A stretch of 64,000 bases of DNA from Nitrobacter vulgaris (GCF_031453995.1 NZ_JAVDPZ010000010.1:71578-135577); one strand, 5' to 3'; numbered from the stretch's first letter, positions 35,215 through 44,377 are shown. Notes: generated by a model not told the origin, from the sequence alone. Program-made: numbers and translations.

Positions 35215-36507
35215 ATGACCAACGTTGTCGTCGTCGGCGCCCAATGGGGCGACGAGGGAAAGGGCAAGATCGTCGACTGGCTGTCGGAGCAGGCGGATAT
35301 CGTCGTTCGCTTCCAGGGTGGCCATAATGCTGGTCATACGCTCGTTATCGACGGAAATACCTATAAGCTGGCATTGCTGCCCTCGGGGGTCGTCCGCTCG
35401 TCGAAGCTGTCGATCATCGGCAATGGCGTCGTGTTCGATCCGCAAGCCTTCGTCAACGAGGTCGAGAAGCTGAAGGGGCAGGGCGTCAAAATCGGCCCCG
35501 ACAACCTGCGCGTTGCCGAGAACGTCACGCTGATCCTGCCGCTGCATCGCGAACTGGACAGCTTGCGCGAGAATGCAAGCGCGGCGACAGCGATCGGTAC
35601 CACCCAGCGCGGGATCGGTCCGGCCTATGAGGACAAGGTCGGCCGCCGCGCCATCCGCCTGATGGACCTCGCCGACCCGCAGACGCTGCCGCACAAGATC
35701 GAGCGGCTGCTCACCCATCACAACGCGCTGCGCCGCGGTCACGGTATCGCGGAAGTGGATAGCGGCGCGCTGTTGAAGGAGCTCGCCGCAATTGCGCCGC
35801 GTGTGCTGCCCTATGCTGACAGCGTGTGGAATCTGCTCGATCACAAGCGCCGCGAAGGCAAGCGCATCCTGTTTGAAGGCGCTCAAGGCGCGTTGCTGGA
35901 CGTCGATCACGGCACCTACCCTTACGTCACCTCCTCCAACACTGTTGCAGCCCAGGCGGCCACCGGCACCGGCATGGGACCGAGCGCGCTCGGCTACGTA
36001 CTCGGTATCTGCAAGGCCTACACGACGCGTGTCGGCCAGGGGCCGTTCCCGACCGAACTCACGGACGAAATCGGCGAAACGATCGGTCAGCGCGGCAAGG
36101 AATTCGGCGTCAACACCGGGCGTAAACGGCGTTGCGGCTGGTTCGACGCCATGCTGGTACGGCAGACCGTGCGCACCAGCGGCATACATGGCCTTGCACT
36201 GACCAAACTCGATATTCTTGACGGCTTTGACACGATCCAAGTCTGCACTGGCTACCGTCTCGACGGCAAGGACATCGACCATCTGCCGGCCGGAGAGGGG
36301 GCGCAGGCTCGCATCGAGCCAGTTTATGAAACGATCGAGGGCTGGAAGGAGCCGACGGCCAACGCGCGTTCATGGGCGGCCTTGCCGGCTCAAGCCATCA
36401 AATATGTTCGCCGGATTGAGGAACTGGTGGGGTGTCCGGTCGCTCTGTTGTCTACTAGCCCCGAGCGCGAAGACACCATTTTAGTTCAGAACCCTTTCGA
36501 GGCTTAA
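35215..36507 (+). CDS. purA: Adenylosuccinate synthetase
   Basis: A 430-residue GTP-dependent enzyme that joins IMP and aspartate into adenylosuccinate, the first committed step to AMP. It begins NVVVVGAQWGDEGKGKIVDW (GTP loop), followed by FQGGHNAGHTLV, TTQRGIGPAYEDK and GAQGALLDVDHGTYPYVTSS, all invariant in the family, with NTGRKRRCGWFD later. Length is the bacterial norm. The ATG at 35215 is chosen because the family starts there, although the frame is open 297 bases further upstream. Confidence 0.97.
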   Translation: MTNVVVVGAQWGDEGKGKIVDWLSEQADIVVRFQGGHNAGHTLVIDGNTYKLALLPSGVVRSSKLSIIGNGVVFDPQAFVNEVEKLKGQGVKIGPDNLRVAENVTLILPLHRELDSLRENASAATAIGTTQRGIGPAYEDKVGRRAIRLMDLADPQTLPHKIERLLTHHNALRRGHGIAEVDSGALLKELAAIAPRVLPYADSVWNLLDHKRREGKRILFEGAQGALLDVDHGTYPYVTSSNTVAAQAATGTGMGPSALGYVLGICKAYTTRVGQGPFPTELTDEIGETIGQRGKEFGVNTGRKRRCGWFDAMLVRQTVRTSGIHGLALTKLDILDGFDTIQVCTGYRLDGKDIDHLPAGEGAQARIEPVYETIEGWKEPTANARSWAALPAQAIKYVRRIEELVGCPVALLSTSPEREDTILVQNPFEA

Positions 36508-36558
36508 CGGGGTGTTACGGGAATGCGTTCAAGGTTAATGTTCGTGCATTGAGGAGAC

Positions 36559-38115
36559 ATGGCTGATTATTACCCGCTGATCGCACGCGCTATCTCTGGA
36601 CTGGACGTCAACGCGCCCGGCGAGCAGCGGCGCGCGCTCTACGAGCGGGCAAGGACGGCTCTGATCGCTCAGCTCCGCGGCGTCGAGCCGCCTTTAAGCG
36701 AGTCCGAGATCACCCGCGAGCGGTTGGCGCTGGAAGAGGCTGTGCGCAAGGTCGAGTCCGAGGCTGCCCAACGCGCTCGCGAGGCCTCGCGTAGCGGTGG
36801 TTCGCGCTCCGGCGATGCTTTCCGTGCCGCGACGCGCGCTGCGATGAAGTCGCAGGACCCGGCTGCCCCGCCGTCAGCCCGCTCGCGCGTCAACGCGACA
36901 CCCCAACCGCGCAATCTGCGCGCTGACTCACCCCCATCTGATCCACCCTCATCCGCCAATCCGCCGCCGTCTTGGCGACCTCCCGGGCCGCCGATCCCAA
37001 TACAGGATGAGCCGCCGCCTGCCCGCGAGCGGCAAAGCCAGGGGCAGCCGCGCCGCAATCTCGAGCCCGATCGCCCGCCGCCGCCGGTTCCGGGTTTTCG
37101 AGACGTTACCGCGGATGCTGACGATCTCGGCCGCGCCGCGGCGCAAGCCAATCGCTCGGCCCGCCGCACCTATGCCAATGTGCGATCACAGTCACCCGAA
37201 TTCGACCGGCTTGAGCCGAGCCTTGAGAATCGCGGTGCGTTCGAGGGAGCGTACCCTTCCAATGAATCGTCCTTCGGCGGTGCCGTGGACGACCAACCGC
37301 CGCCCCTGCCGCGTTCGTGGCCGCAGCCTGGTCGCGACAGACCGAAGCGCGTGTTCGGCGGCGGCTTTCCGCTCAAGACTGCGATCGCGGTCGGCCTGGT
37401 GTTGATCCTCTCCGGAGCTGGAATTGTCTGGGGTCCGAATGCGGTTTCGGCCGTGCGCGGGCTGTTCGATTCCTCAAACCAAACTGCCGAGGTTGCGAAG
37501 CCGGCCACGCCGGGACTGAAGCCGAAGATCGCTGATCGGGTCGGTCAGCCTTCGTTATCCGAAACGATTGCGCCGGTGGCGCAGCGCGTCGTGCTGTATG
37601 ACGAGGATCCGTCGGATCCCAAGGGCAAGCAGTATGTCGGCTCGGTGGTGTGGCGCACCGAAGAAGTGAAGGGCGCGGCTGGTAACACGCCGGAGATTGC
37701 GGTGCGCGCCGAGATCGAAATCCCCGAACGTAAGTTCAAGATGACGATGTCGTTCCGCCGCAACACCGATACCTCGCTGCCCGCCAGTCATACGGCAGAG
37801 CTGACCTTTGTGTTGCCGCAGGATTTCGACGGCGGCGGAGTCTCCAACGTCCCTGGCATTCTGATGAAGTCCAACGAACAGTCCCGCGGCACCCCGCTGG
37901 CGGGGCTTGCCGTCAAGGTCACCGACGGCTTCTTCCTGGTCGGGTTATCGAACGTCGAGTCCGATCGGGCGCGTAATCTTCAGCTCTTGAAAGAGCGCTC
38001 ATGGTTTGACGTGCCGCTGGTCTATACGAATCAACGTCGCGCGATCATCGCCATCGAAAAGGGCGCGCCGGGGGATCGTGCGTTTAACGAGGCTTTCACG
38101 GCGTGGGGCGAGTAG
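36559..38115 (+). CDS. Proline-rich single-pass membrane protein of unknown function
   Basis: A 518-residue protein in three parts. Residues 1-80 are helical (YYPLIARAISGLDVNAPGEQ, then an Arg-rich coiled segment). Residues 85-270 are low-complexity and Pro/Arg/Ser-rich. One membrane helix lies at about 275-297 (AIAVGLVLILSGAGIVWG). The C-terminal 180 residues form a soluble, beta-rich domain (RVVLYDEDPSDPKGKQYVGS to the end), probably periplasmic. I recall close relatives in Bradyrhizobium, sometimes labelled histidine kinase, but no kinase motif is visible. It follows purA by 51 bases and could share its transcript. Confidence 0.75.
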   Translation: MADYYPLIARAISGLDVNAPGEQRRALYERARTALIAQLRGVEPPLSESEITRERLALEEAVRKVESEAAQRAREASRSGGSRSGDAFRAATRAAMKSQDPAAPPSARSRVNATPQPRNLRADSPPSDPPSSANPPPSWRPPGPPIPIQDEPPPARERQSQGQPRRNLEPDRPPPPVPGFRDVTADADDLGRAAAQANRSARRTYANVRSQSPEFDRLEPSLENRGAFEGAYPSNESSFGGAVDDQPPPLPRSWPQPGRDRPKRVFGGGFPLKTAIAVGLVLILSGAGIVWGPNAVSAVRGLFDSSNQTAEVAKPATPGLKPKIADRVGQPSLSETIAPVAQRVVLYDEDPSDPKGKQYVGSVVWRTEEVKGAAGNTPEIAVRAEIEIPERKFKMTMSFRRNTDTSLPASHTAELTFVLPQDFDGGGVSNVPGILMKSNEQSRGTPLAGLAVKVTDGFFLVGLSNVESDRARNLQLLKERSWFDVPLVYTNQRRAIIAIEKGAPGDRAFNEAFTAWGE

Positions 38116-38281
38116 CGCTTCTTGGACGGTGACTTTGGCGCTGTTATACACGTGAAGCGTGGTTGTTAAGATTCTCCGTCACGTCGGGATATACTCTCTC
38201 CGGAAGGTCGCTTTTGATTGAATCAGAGGTGACGAACGCAGGGAATATTCCGCATGACCAGCAGATATCGAAAACGTACCT

Positions 38282-38470
38282 TTATGCGGTGCGGTCCTCG
38301 CCTGCGGGCGAGGCCGTGCTCGTGATATGATGCGACTTGGCCTCGGCGGTCTCCGCTTGGCTCGCCAACGTGCGATGCTCTGGCCCGATCTGCTCGGCCG
38401 CGTTGTCGAGCAACTCGCGCAAGTGCGCGACATATTCGGCGCCAAACTTCTGCGGCGGAATCTGACTCAT
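38282..38470 (-). CDS. Small unknown protein (62 aa)
   Basis: The frame begins MSQIPPQKFGAEYVAHLREL and continues with an acidic helix (LDNAAEQIGPEHRTLASQAE) and a polar tail. The ATG at 38470 follows GGGGAGGGG with good spacing. Upstream codons in the same frame look non-coding, so this short version is preferred. No family is recognised; the composition suggests a soluble helical protein. Confidence 0.5.
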   Translation of the reverse strand: MSQIPPQKFGAEYVAHLRELLDNAAEQIGPEHRTLASQAETAEAKSHHITSTASPAGEDRTA

Positions 38471-38759
38471 GCAATGCCCCTCCCCATCGACATGATCTCC
38501 AAAGTAAAGCCAGTTTCCGATGCGATCATGCAAGACGCTTGAGCAGAGAAAGTGGCGGCGCAATGGGGCGGAGTTGCGTCTTGGGCAGGGAGATGTCAGG
38601 GCAGACCGCAGCGTTGTTCCGATACGAAGCCACTGATGATTACATGTGAGCAACGAATGATGGAATGATGTGCGAAGGCGCCATGATGGAACAGGAGACC
38701 TCATCACGATCGTGCGCGGCCGCGTGACGTAGCTTGCGAAAATTGCCGGGAGAGCCCAT

Positions 38760-39311
38760 GTGAAAGCCATGAGATCCACGCCGAACGACGATTTTTATTT
38801 CCGCGACACCTCCCGATCCCGGGGATCGGCACGTGCAAAGATCATCGATCAGGACGGTCGTGAAATTCCTGCGGGCGCCGATGGTTTCGAGGCCGGCGCA
38901 TTCGGGGCATTTAAGCAAGGCGCCTCGGCATCCGGCGGTTTTGAATTCATCGCGGCATTTCAGCCGCTCACCCGCGAGCAGCGGTTGGCACGGCTGGACG
39001 CGATCGCGAAGCTGCTTGACGTTGCTTTCGTCGTTCCAGGAACGAACATCCGCTACGGCATCGATGGCTTGATCGGGCTGGTGCCGGTGATCGGCGACGT
39101 CATAACCACGGCGTTCTCACTATGGCTTGTGCGAGAAGCGCGGGCGCTTGGTGCGCCCTGGCACATCACCGCGCGGATGTTGAGCAACGTCGCGGTTGAC
39201 GGGGCGGTCGGATTGGTGCCCGTGGCCGGCGATGCCTTCGACGTGATGTTTCGCGCCAACGTGCGCAACGTGCGGATGTTCAGGCGCTGGCTCGAGCGGC
39301 AGCCACGTTAG
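38760..39311 (+). CDS. DUF4112 domain protein
   Basis: A protein of about 183 residues. The N-terminal 75 residues are polar and Gly-rich. The DUF4112 domain follows, with RLARLDAIAKLLDVAF, IDGLIGLVPVIGDVITTAFS and VDGAVGLVPVAGDAFDVMF. The repeated GLVPV.GD motif is diagnostic, and the segments between are short hydrophobic helices, so membrane association is likely. Start: GTG at 38760, spaced 7 bases from GGGAG; the ATG at 38769 is an alternative. Function unknown. Confidence 0.82.
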   Translation: MKAMRSTPNDDFYFRDTSRSRGSARAKIIDQDGREIPAGADGFEAGAFGAFKQGASASGGFEFIAAFQPLTREQRLARLDAIAKLLDVAFVVPGTNIRYGIDGLIGLVPVIGDVITTAFSLWLVREARALGAPWHITARMLSNVAVDGAVGLVPVAGDAFDVMFRANVRNVRMFRRWLERQPR

Positions 39312-39425
39312 AGCACGAGCCCGACTCGAAGCGCCGCGCGAACGCACAGAGGAAACCGGTCCTGAGAAGATCCGTGCTTAGTCAAAACATCAAAACGAGA
39401 GCCCGATTCAATTCCGTTTGAGTCA

Positions 39426-39455
39426 GGTGAATCAGACTCCGGGGTCTGATTCACC
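39426..39455. repeat. Perfect 12-bp hairpin in an intergenic repeat
   Basis: GGTGAATCAGAC-TCCGGG-GTCTGATTCACC lies six bases past the stop of the minus-strand gene that follows. Flanking text (GATTCAATTCCGTTTGAGTC at 39405) resembles a diverged sequence at 55506-55530 (GATTCAACTGCGTGAATCAA), suggesting a second intergenic repeat family. It probably serves as a terminator between converging transcripts. Confidence 0.55.
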
Positions 39456-39460
39456 AATCT

Positions 39461-39748
39461 TCACGCAGCGTCCTTCGAAGCGCTTGTTTCCGCGGATGCC
39501 GTCTCGGATTCGCGGCGAGGCAGCGGAAAATCGCGGCTGTCATAGAGCGAGCGGATACCGTTCTGATCGAAGCGAGCTTCGTCCACCTGAAGATACGCGC
39601 CGTTCAGTGAGTCGGCCGGTAATTCCTCGATTGCGAAACGTACGGCGTCGGCCGCGGTATCGAAACGGCGGTAGGTAAAACCGGCACGCCTTTTCTTGCG
39701 AACCGCGGCGGGAAACAGTTCGGCGGATTTCTTGAAGCTGAAGGCCAT
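39461..39748 (-). CDS. Small protein of unknown function
   Basis: A 95-residue protein beginning MAFSFKKSAELFPAAVRKKR, with TYRRFDTAADAVRFAIEELP and LNGAYLQVDEARFDQNGIRS in the middle and an acidic disordered tail. The central pattern is alpha/beta and well formed, and I recall similar short proteins in Bradyrhizobiaceae with no assigned role. AGAGG precedes the ATG at 39748. The upstream extension to 39832 is Cys/Arg-rich and not protein-like. Monocistronic. Confidence 0.7.
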   Translation of the reverse strand: MAFSFKKSAELFPAAVRKKRRAGFTYRRFDTAADAVRFAIEELPADSLNGAYLQVDEARFDQNGIRSLYDSRDFPLPRRESETASAETSASKDAA

Positions 39749-40056
39749 GGCGGAACCTCTACAAATTCGTGTACGCAACGGATCAATGCACTGGCACCGG
39801 CCACCCCTGGCCGCTGAGCATCGGCATGTCATGATGAACAGTTATATAGGTGCGCGGGGTAGAAATTGCGACCTTTTAAGGCCGGGATAATGAATCCGGG
39901 GTCCAAAACCAGAATTTCGATAAAAAGCTCGGCAATCTACTAAGATGGCCCCGGGGCGAGCTGTTTATTCGCCCCGTCGGGTCAGATTGGAGTGTCCACC
40001 CAAAGCTGGGACCCATCGTGGCGCGAGAAGGGTGGAATTCGAGGTAGTCGCCGCCG
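39749..40056. other. Intergenic region with one hairpin
   Basis: 308 bases between the 95-residue gene and msrB, both on the minus strand. The only structure seen is GGGGCGA/TCGCCCC with a 9-base loop (39953-39975), near the msrB 3' end and without a T-tract. No small gene was convincing. Confidence 0.5.
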
Positions 40057-40470
40057 CTATTTCGGCTCGAGTTTAACGGCGGCCGAATTGATGCAGTAAC
40101 GCAAACCGGTGGGTCCAGGACCGTCATTGAAGACATGGCCGAGATGACCGCTGCATCTCGAGCAAAGCACCTCGGTTCGGATCATGCCGTGGCTGGTGTC
40201 GTGCTCCTCATCAATATGGCTTTTGACCGCGGGCGCGGTGAAGCTCGGCCAGCCGCACCCCGAATCGAACTTGGCGTCGGATTCGAACAGCGTCTGCCCG
40301 CATCCGGCGCAGACATAGGTACCTGTGCGGCGCTCGTGTTCGTATTCGCCGGAGAACGGCTGCTCGGTCGCCTTCTCGCGCAGAACCGCATATTGCATCG
40401 GCGTCAGTTCCTTGCGCCATTCGCTGTCGCTCTTCGTGATTTTGGCTGGCATTGTCCTGCTGTCTGGCAT
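40057..40470 (-). CDS. msrB: Peptide methionine (R)-S-oxide reductase
   Basis: A 137-residue MsrB, which reduces the R epimer of methionine sulfoxide in proteins. Zinc is bound by CAGC (54, 57) and CSRC (103, 106). The catalytic Cys126 is in GLRYCINSAAVKLEP, and CGWPSF is the conserved core. No signal peptide is seen, in contrast to the adjacent msrA product. It starts 17 bases after the msrA stop, so the two are an operon with msrA first. Confidence 0.95.
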   Translation of the reverse strand: MPDSRTMPAKITKSDSEWRKELTPMQYAVLREKATEQPFSGEYEHERRTGTYVCAGCGQTLFESDAKFDSGCGWPSFTAPAVKSHIDEEHDTSHGMIRTEVLCSRCSGHLGHVFNDGPGPTGLRYCINSAAVKLEPK

Positions 40471-40487
40471 GACTCCTCCTCTGTTTT

Positions 40488-41207
40488 TCAGTTCGTGTTC
40501 CTGGCGTTGCCGACCAGCGTTGGCTTCTGGAGATAGTTGGGTGCGAAAACCTTCTGCAAATTCCGGATCTTCGGAAGGTCATGAGATGCAATATAGGGTT
40601 GGTCGGGATGCAGTGTCAGGTAATCCTGATGATAGGTCTCGGCCGGAAAAAATCCCTGCAGCGTTCCAACCCTGGTCACGATCGGCTTGTTGTAGACCCA
40701 GGCGGCGTTGAGTTGGGCGATATAGGTATCAGCGACTTTCTTCTGCTCGTCGTTGAGCGCGAAAATCTCCGAGCGATATTGTGTGCCGGTGTCCGGCCCC
40801 TGGCGGTTGAGCTGGGTCGGATCGTGCGCCACCGAGAAGAATATTTGCAGTATTTTTCCGTAGCTGATCCGCTTCGGATCGAACTTGATCTCGACCGATT
40901 CCGCGTGTCCCGTGGTGCCAGTGCTCACCAGTTCGTATTCGGCGGTTTTCCTCGCGCCGCCGGCATAACCCGAGACCGCGTTGACCACGCCGGCGGTGTG
41001 CTGGAACACCCCCTGCACGCCCCAGAAGCAGCCGCCGGCGATGACCGCGGTCTGGATGCCGTCGGCAGCCTTCACATCCAGGGCCGGCGGCGGAATGATC
41101 ACGGCGTCTTCGGCGCGGGATGCTCCGGAAAGGAGCCCCGACAGCGCAACTGCGCCAACGACAGTAGCGGCGACGAAGGCATTACGGCCGAACGGATTGC
41201 GGGTCAT
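40488..41207 (-). CDS. msrA: Peptide methionine (S)-S-oxide reductase, exported form
   Basis: A 239-residue MsrA. The catalytic motif GGCFWGVQG has Cys60; SGYAGG, GHAESVEIKFDP and DPTQLNRQGPDTGTQYRS are invariant family blocks. The N-terminus is an export signal (basic start, hydrophobic FVAATVVGAVALSGLLSGA, then SRAED), so this enzyme should act in the periplasm on oxidised envelope proteins. AAGGA precedes the ATG at 41207; an upstream ATG at 41276 is less likely because it would bury the signal. Confidence 0.93.
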   Translation of the reverse strand: MTRNPFGRNAFVAATVVGAVALSGLLSGASRAEDAVIIPPPALDVKAADGIQTAVIAGGCFWGVQGVFQHTAGVVNAVSGYAGGARKTAEYELVSTGTTGHAESVEIKFDPKRISYGKILQIFFSVAHDPTQLNRQGPDTGTQYRSEIFALNDEQKKVADTYIAQLNAAWVYNKPIVTRVGTLQGFFPAETYHQDYLTLHPDQPYIASHDLPKIRNLQKVFAPNYLQKPTLVGNARNTN

Positions 41208-41368
41208 GCGTGAGTCCTTGGCACGGTTGAAAGGTATGCCGCACAACAGCGCCGCTTTCGCAGCATACGCGTTCAAGATACTTGGAGATGGCCGGTTTGG
41301 TTACTGGTCGTTATGTCTTGGCAGGCCACGAATCCGTGAGCGGCGTCCTTTGGGTGATGGCCGGCGGT

Positions 41369-41410
41369 ATAGCGCTTTCGAGCGAAGTGGATACCGGTTC
41401 GCGTGAAAGG
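41369..41410. repeat. Dispersed intergenic repeat, copy C (3' decayed)
   Basis: TAGCGCTTTCGAGCGAAGTG, GATACCGGTTCGCGTGAAAG matches the first two-thirds of copies A and B. After GTGAAAG the sequence diverges (GCTCCAACGCG instead of AAAACGCGTCA), so the closing arm of the hairpin is damaged. Confidence 0.65.
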
Positions 41411-41452
41411 CTCCAACGCGGGAAGCAGGCACGACTCGCTTCTTCGCTACAG

Positions 41453-41722
41453 CTACTTGAAGCGCGGCCGTTTTGCGTCGGCTCGGCGGAAACGCACCCC
41501 CTCCTTGTCGCCAAGACGCGTTGCGACGTAGCCGGCTTCGATGCAGGCTTCACGTTGCGGCATCCGTTCCTTCGCCGCACGTGTTGTATCCCACCACGAC
41601 GCGCGCTGCGCCGCTCGCGGGAGATCGTCTTCGATAATTTGCTCGATCTGCGCGAAGCTCAGGACGAATTCGATCTGCGTCTGTTGTTTCAGGTAATCGC
41701 GCAACGCATCGTAGTTCGGCAC
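41453..41722 (-). CDS. Small DUF7662-like protein
   Basis: An 89-residue protein starting MPNYDALRDYLKQQTQIEFV, with a central SFAQIEQIIEDDLPRAAQ, an RASWWDTT block and IEAGYVATRL near the end. The pattern (YDxLRxxL, F..IE.I....LP..A......WW, AGY.V) is that of a widespread small family associated with DUF7662. It may bind nucleic acid or protein, but no role is known. It starts 4 bases after the galU stop and is thus co-transcribed with it. Confidence 0.72.
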   Translation of the reverse strand: MPNYDALRDYLKQQTQIEFVLSFAQIEQIIEDDLPRAAQRASWWDTTRAAKERMPQREACIEAGYVATRLGDKEGVRFRRADAKRPRFK

Positions 41723-41726
41723 CTTA

Positions 41727-42602
41727 TTACGTCCTGAGATATTTCTTCATTTCCGCGCGCAGGCCCTCGCGAAGGTCGGGGCGCGCCATCCCGTAAGCGA
41801 TATTGGCGCGCAGAAAACCCGCTCGCGAGCCGCAGTCGTGGCGCTCGCCAGCGAATTCGAGGCCATGGAAGGCTTGCGATTTCGACAGGCCGATCATGGC
41901 GTCGGTGAGCTGGATTTCGCCGCCGGCGCCGCGTTCCTGGCTTCCGAGAATTTCGAAGATCTCGGGCTGGAGAATGTAGCGCCCGGTGATGGAAAGGTTA
42001 GAGGGGGCTGTGCCCTTCGGCGGCTTCTCCACCATGCCCTCGATCTCGAAGGTATTGCCACTGCGCTTGCCGACGCCGCAGATCCCGTAATTGTGGGTCA
42101 TGTCGTCGGGCACCGCTTCCACCGCGACAATGTTGGATTTTGGTCCGAGATTCTCCGCGGCCTGCATCATTTGCTTGAGGCAGCCCGGCGTGTTCAGCAC
42201 CAGTTCGTCCGGCAGCACCACCGCGAAAGGCTCCGCGCCGACGATGTCGCGGGCGCACCACACCGCGTGGCCAAGCCCGAGCGGCGCCTGTTGTCGGGTA
42301 AAACTCACCGCGCCCGCTTCGGCCTGGAATTGAGCCAGCAGATCCATCTCGGTCTTTTTGCCGCGCGCCTTCAGCGTTTCGTCCAGTTCGAACTGGCGGT
42401 CGAAATGATCCTCGATTGCGCTCTTGTTGCGGCCGGTCACGAACACGAAATGCTCGATGCCGGCTTCCCTGGCTTCGTCGAACACGTATTGGATCAACGG
42501 CCGATCGACAATCGTGAGCATTTCTTTCGGTATGGCCTTGGTGGCAGGAAGAACGCGGGTGCCGAGGCCGGCAACCGGAAAAACGGCTTTGCGGATTTTC
42601 AT
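41727..42602 (-). CDS. galU: UTP-glucose-1-phosphate uridylyltransferase
   Basis: A 291-residue nucleotidyltransferase that makes UDP-glucose for LPS, exopolysaccharide and glucan synthesis. The N-terminal motif FPVAGLGTRVLPATKAIPKE, QQAPLGLGHAVWCARD, the metal-binding region FAVVLPDELV and VEKPPKGTAPSNLSITGRYI are diagnostic. The length is typical. It is first in a two-gene operon and divergent from the lytic transglycosylase gene. Confidence 0.95.
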   Translation of the reverse strand: MKIRKAVFPVAGLGTRVLPATKAIPKEMLTIVDRPLIQYVFDEAREAGIEHFVFVTGRNKSAIEDHFDRQFELDETLKARGKKTEMDLLAQFQAEAGAVSFTRQQAPLGLGHAVWCARDIVGAEPFAVVLPDELVLNTPGCLKQMMQAAENLGPKSNIVAVEAVPDDMTHNYGICGVGKRSGNTFEIEGMVEKPPKGTAPSNLSITGRYILQPEIFEILGSQERGAGGEIQLTDAMIGLSKSQAFHGLEFAGERHDCGSRAGFLRANIAYGMARPDLREGLRAEMKKYLRT

Positions 42603-42937
42603 ATCGATTCTGTGGGTTGTTTTGCAGGCGGGATGATACGATCAGTTGATACGTTGTTAGCCGGTTTTGCAGCTGGGAACAAAGATGGATATGTGGTTGC
42701 TGCCGGTGGCCCTGTGGGGAAGCATCATAAGATGCGGTGAATGTGTTCCTCTGTTCCCTGTCAGGTGCTCTGCCCTTCAAGCGGAGTTCCGTCGGCCCAT
42801 GAACCGATTAGGTTCAAGCTGTGGCCGACTGTCCCCGGCAGGCAGGAAAAAGATACGCTGTTAAGCCGATGGAAACCGTGACAGGGCCTCCTGAGATCAG
42901 GATACTCCATCAAATATAGGTCAGATAAAGGTCCGGA
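42603..42937. other. Divergent intergenic region galU / transglycosylase
   Basis: 335 bases between divergent genes, less GC-rich than its surroundings. A short frame at 42685-42864 was considered and not accepted. No hairpin or known RNA was recognised; it should carry both promoters. Confidence 0.5.
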
Positions 42938-44377
42938 ATGGTTGCGACTGTGATGCAAGGATGGATGCGCGGAATAGGTATGGCGGCCGTTTTAGCGCTA
43001 GCAGTGCTTGTGCCGCCAGGCGAGGCGCGCGCCCAGGCATCGAATGGCAACGGCATCCAGGGTTTTCTTGACAACCTTTTCACCGGGTCGGTCGAGAATG
43101 GCGGGCAGGGCGCGTCCCTGCCGCCGCGCGGCGGATCGGAGCAGCTTCAGCCCGCCCCGAAGCAGGCCGCAGGTTCGGAGGCGTTGCCCTGGAGCGGCGA
43201 GGACGGCGCGTCCGGTCATCCGCTGATGACTGCGAGCGCGATTCGTCAAGCCGCGGCGAATTTCCAGAACTGCGTTGCGGCCATGTGGCCCGACGCGGCG
43301 CGACGTCACGTTACGCGTGAAAATTTCGAGCGCTTCACTGCGGGACTGTCGCCCGATCTCCGCATCATGGACCTGATGGACTCGCAGCCGGAATTCACCA
43401 AGGCGATCTGGGATTATCTCGATATCCTGGTCAACGATGCGCGGCTCGCGCGTGGCCGCGAAGTCCTCGCGAGCTACAAGCGCCAGTTCGACGCGGCGGA
43501 GAAGGCCTATGGTGTTGACCGTTACGCCATCGCGGCGATCTGGGGCATCGAGTCGAATTATTCGACGCGGATAGGTGATCGCAGCGTGCTGCAATCGACT
43601 GCGACGCTGGCGTGCATCGGCCGCCGCCAGACATATTTCCGGGACGAGTTTCTGGCCGCGCTTGAGATCCTCAATCGGGGCGATCTGCGACCGGAGCAGA
43701 TGCACGGCTCATGGGCGGGCGCGTTCGGCCCGACGCAGTTCATGCCGACGGCATTCAAACGTTACGCGGTTGATGGCGACGGCGATGGCCGACGCGACGT
43801 GGTCGACGATCCCGCCGACCTGATCGCATCCACCGCCAACAACCTGAAGAAAGACGGTTGGCAGACCGGCAGGGCTTGGGGTTACGAAGTGGTCGTTCCT
43901 AAAAACTTCGACTACATGCTGGCGGACAGCGCCAAAGCGATGACGCTTGCACAGTGGGAGCATCTCGGCATCCGGCGTGCCGGCAACAAGGCGTTCCCGT
44001 ATTCCTCCGACCGCGCCTATCTGCTTGCGCCCGCTGGCGCTGGGGGACCGGGTTTTCTGATGTTGCAGAATTTCCGGGTCTTCATGAAGTACAACCCGGC
44101 GGAGGCCTATGCGCTGGCGATCGGCCACTTTGCCGATCGGTTGCGCGGCGGGGAACCCTTCGTGCAGCCGTGGCCACGGCAGGAGCGGGTGCTATCCCGT
44201 GCCGAGCGGCTCGAGTTACAGCAGCTATTGGTCCGGCAGGGCTTTTATCGCGGAACTCCCGACGGCCAGATCGGTAGCCAGACGCGGGAGGCACTGCGCG
44301 GCTTTCAGGCTTCTGTCGGGGCGCCTGCCGATGGTTTTGCATCGTCCGACGCGCTGGAACGGTTGCGGCGGCGGTAG
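42938..44377 (+). CDS. Lytic murein transglycosylase (MltB/SLT_2 family) with peptidoglycan-binding domain
   Basis: A 479-residue exported enzyme that cleaves glycan strands of peptidoglycan to 1,6-anhydro products. A signal sequence spans about residues 10-33 (IGMAAVLALAVLVPPGEARA). The SLT_2 catalytic domain (about 100-400) has AIWGIESNYSTRIGD with the catalytic Glu, SWAGAFGPTQFMPTAF and GDGDGRRDVVDDPADLIAST. The C-terminal domain (about 415-475) is a PG_binding_1 module (LLVRQGFYRGTPDGQIGSQT). No lipobox Cys is visible, so it is probably soluble in the periplasm. Confidence 0.92.
   Translation: MVATVMQGWMRGIGMAAVLALAVLVPPGEARAQASNGNGIQGFLDNLFTGSVENGGQGASLPPRGGSEQLQPAPKQAAGSEALPWSGEDGASGHPLMTASAIRQAAANFQNCVAAMWPDAARRHVTRENFERFTAGLSPDLRIMDLMDSQPEFTKAIWDYLDILVNDARLARGREVLASYKRQFDAAEKAYGVDRYAIAAIWGIESNYSTRIGDRSVLQSTATLACIGRRQTYFRDEFLAALEILNRGDLRPEQMHGSWAGAFGPTQFMPTAFKRYAVDGDGDGRRDVVDDPADLIASTANNLKKDGWQTGRAWGYEVVVPKNFDYMLADSAKAMTLAQWEHLGIRRAGNKAFPYSSDRAYLLAPAGAGGPGFLMLQNFRVFMKYNPAEAYALAIGHFADRLRGGEPFVQPWPRQERVLSRAERLELQQLLVRQGFYRGTPDGQIGSQTREALRGFQASVGAPADGFASSDALERLRRR

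Noticed and set aside
35161..36282. 373-codon minus-strand frame opposite purA
   Set aside because: Antisense to invariant purA motifs; no recognisable domain despite length.
42685..42864. 59-residue plus-strand frame starting MDMWLLPVALWG
   Set aside because: Tempting hydrophobic start, but no ribosome site and the rest is Cys/Arg-rich and not protein-like.
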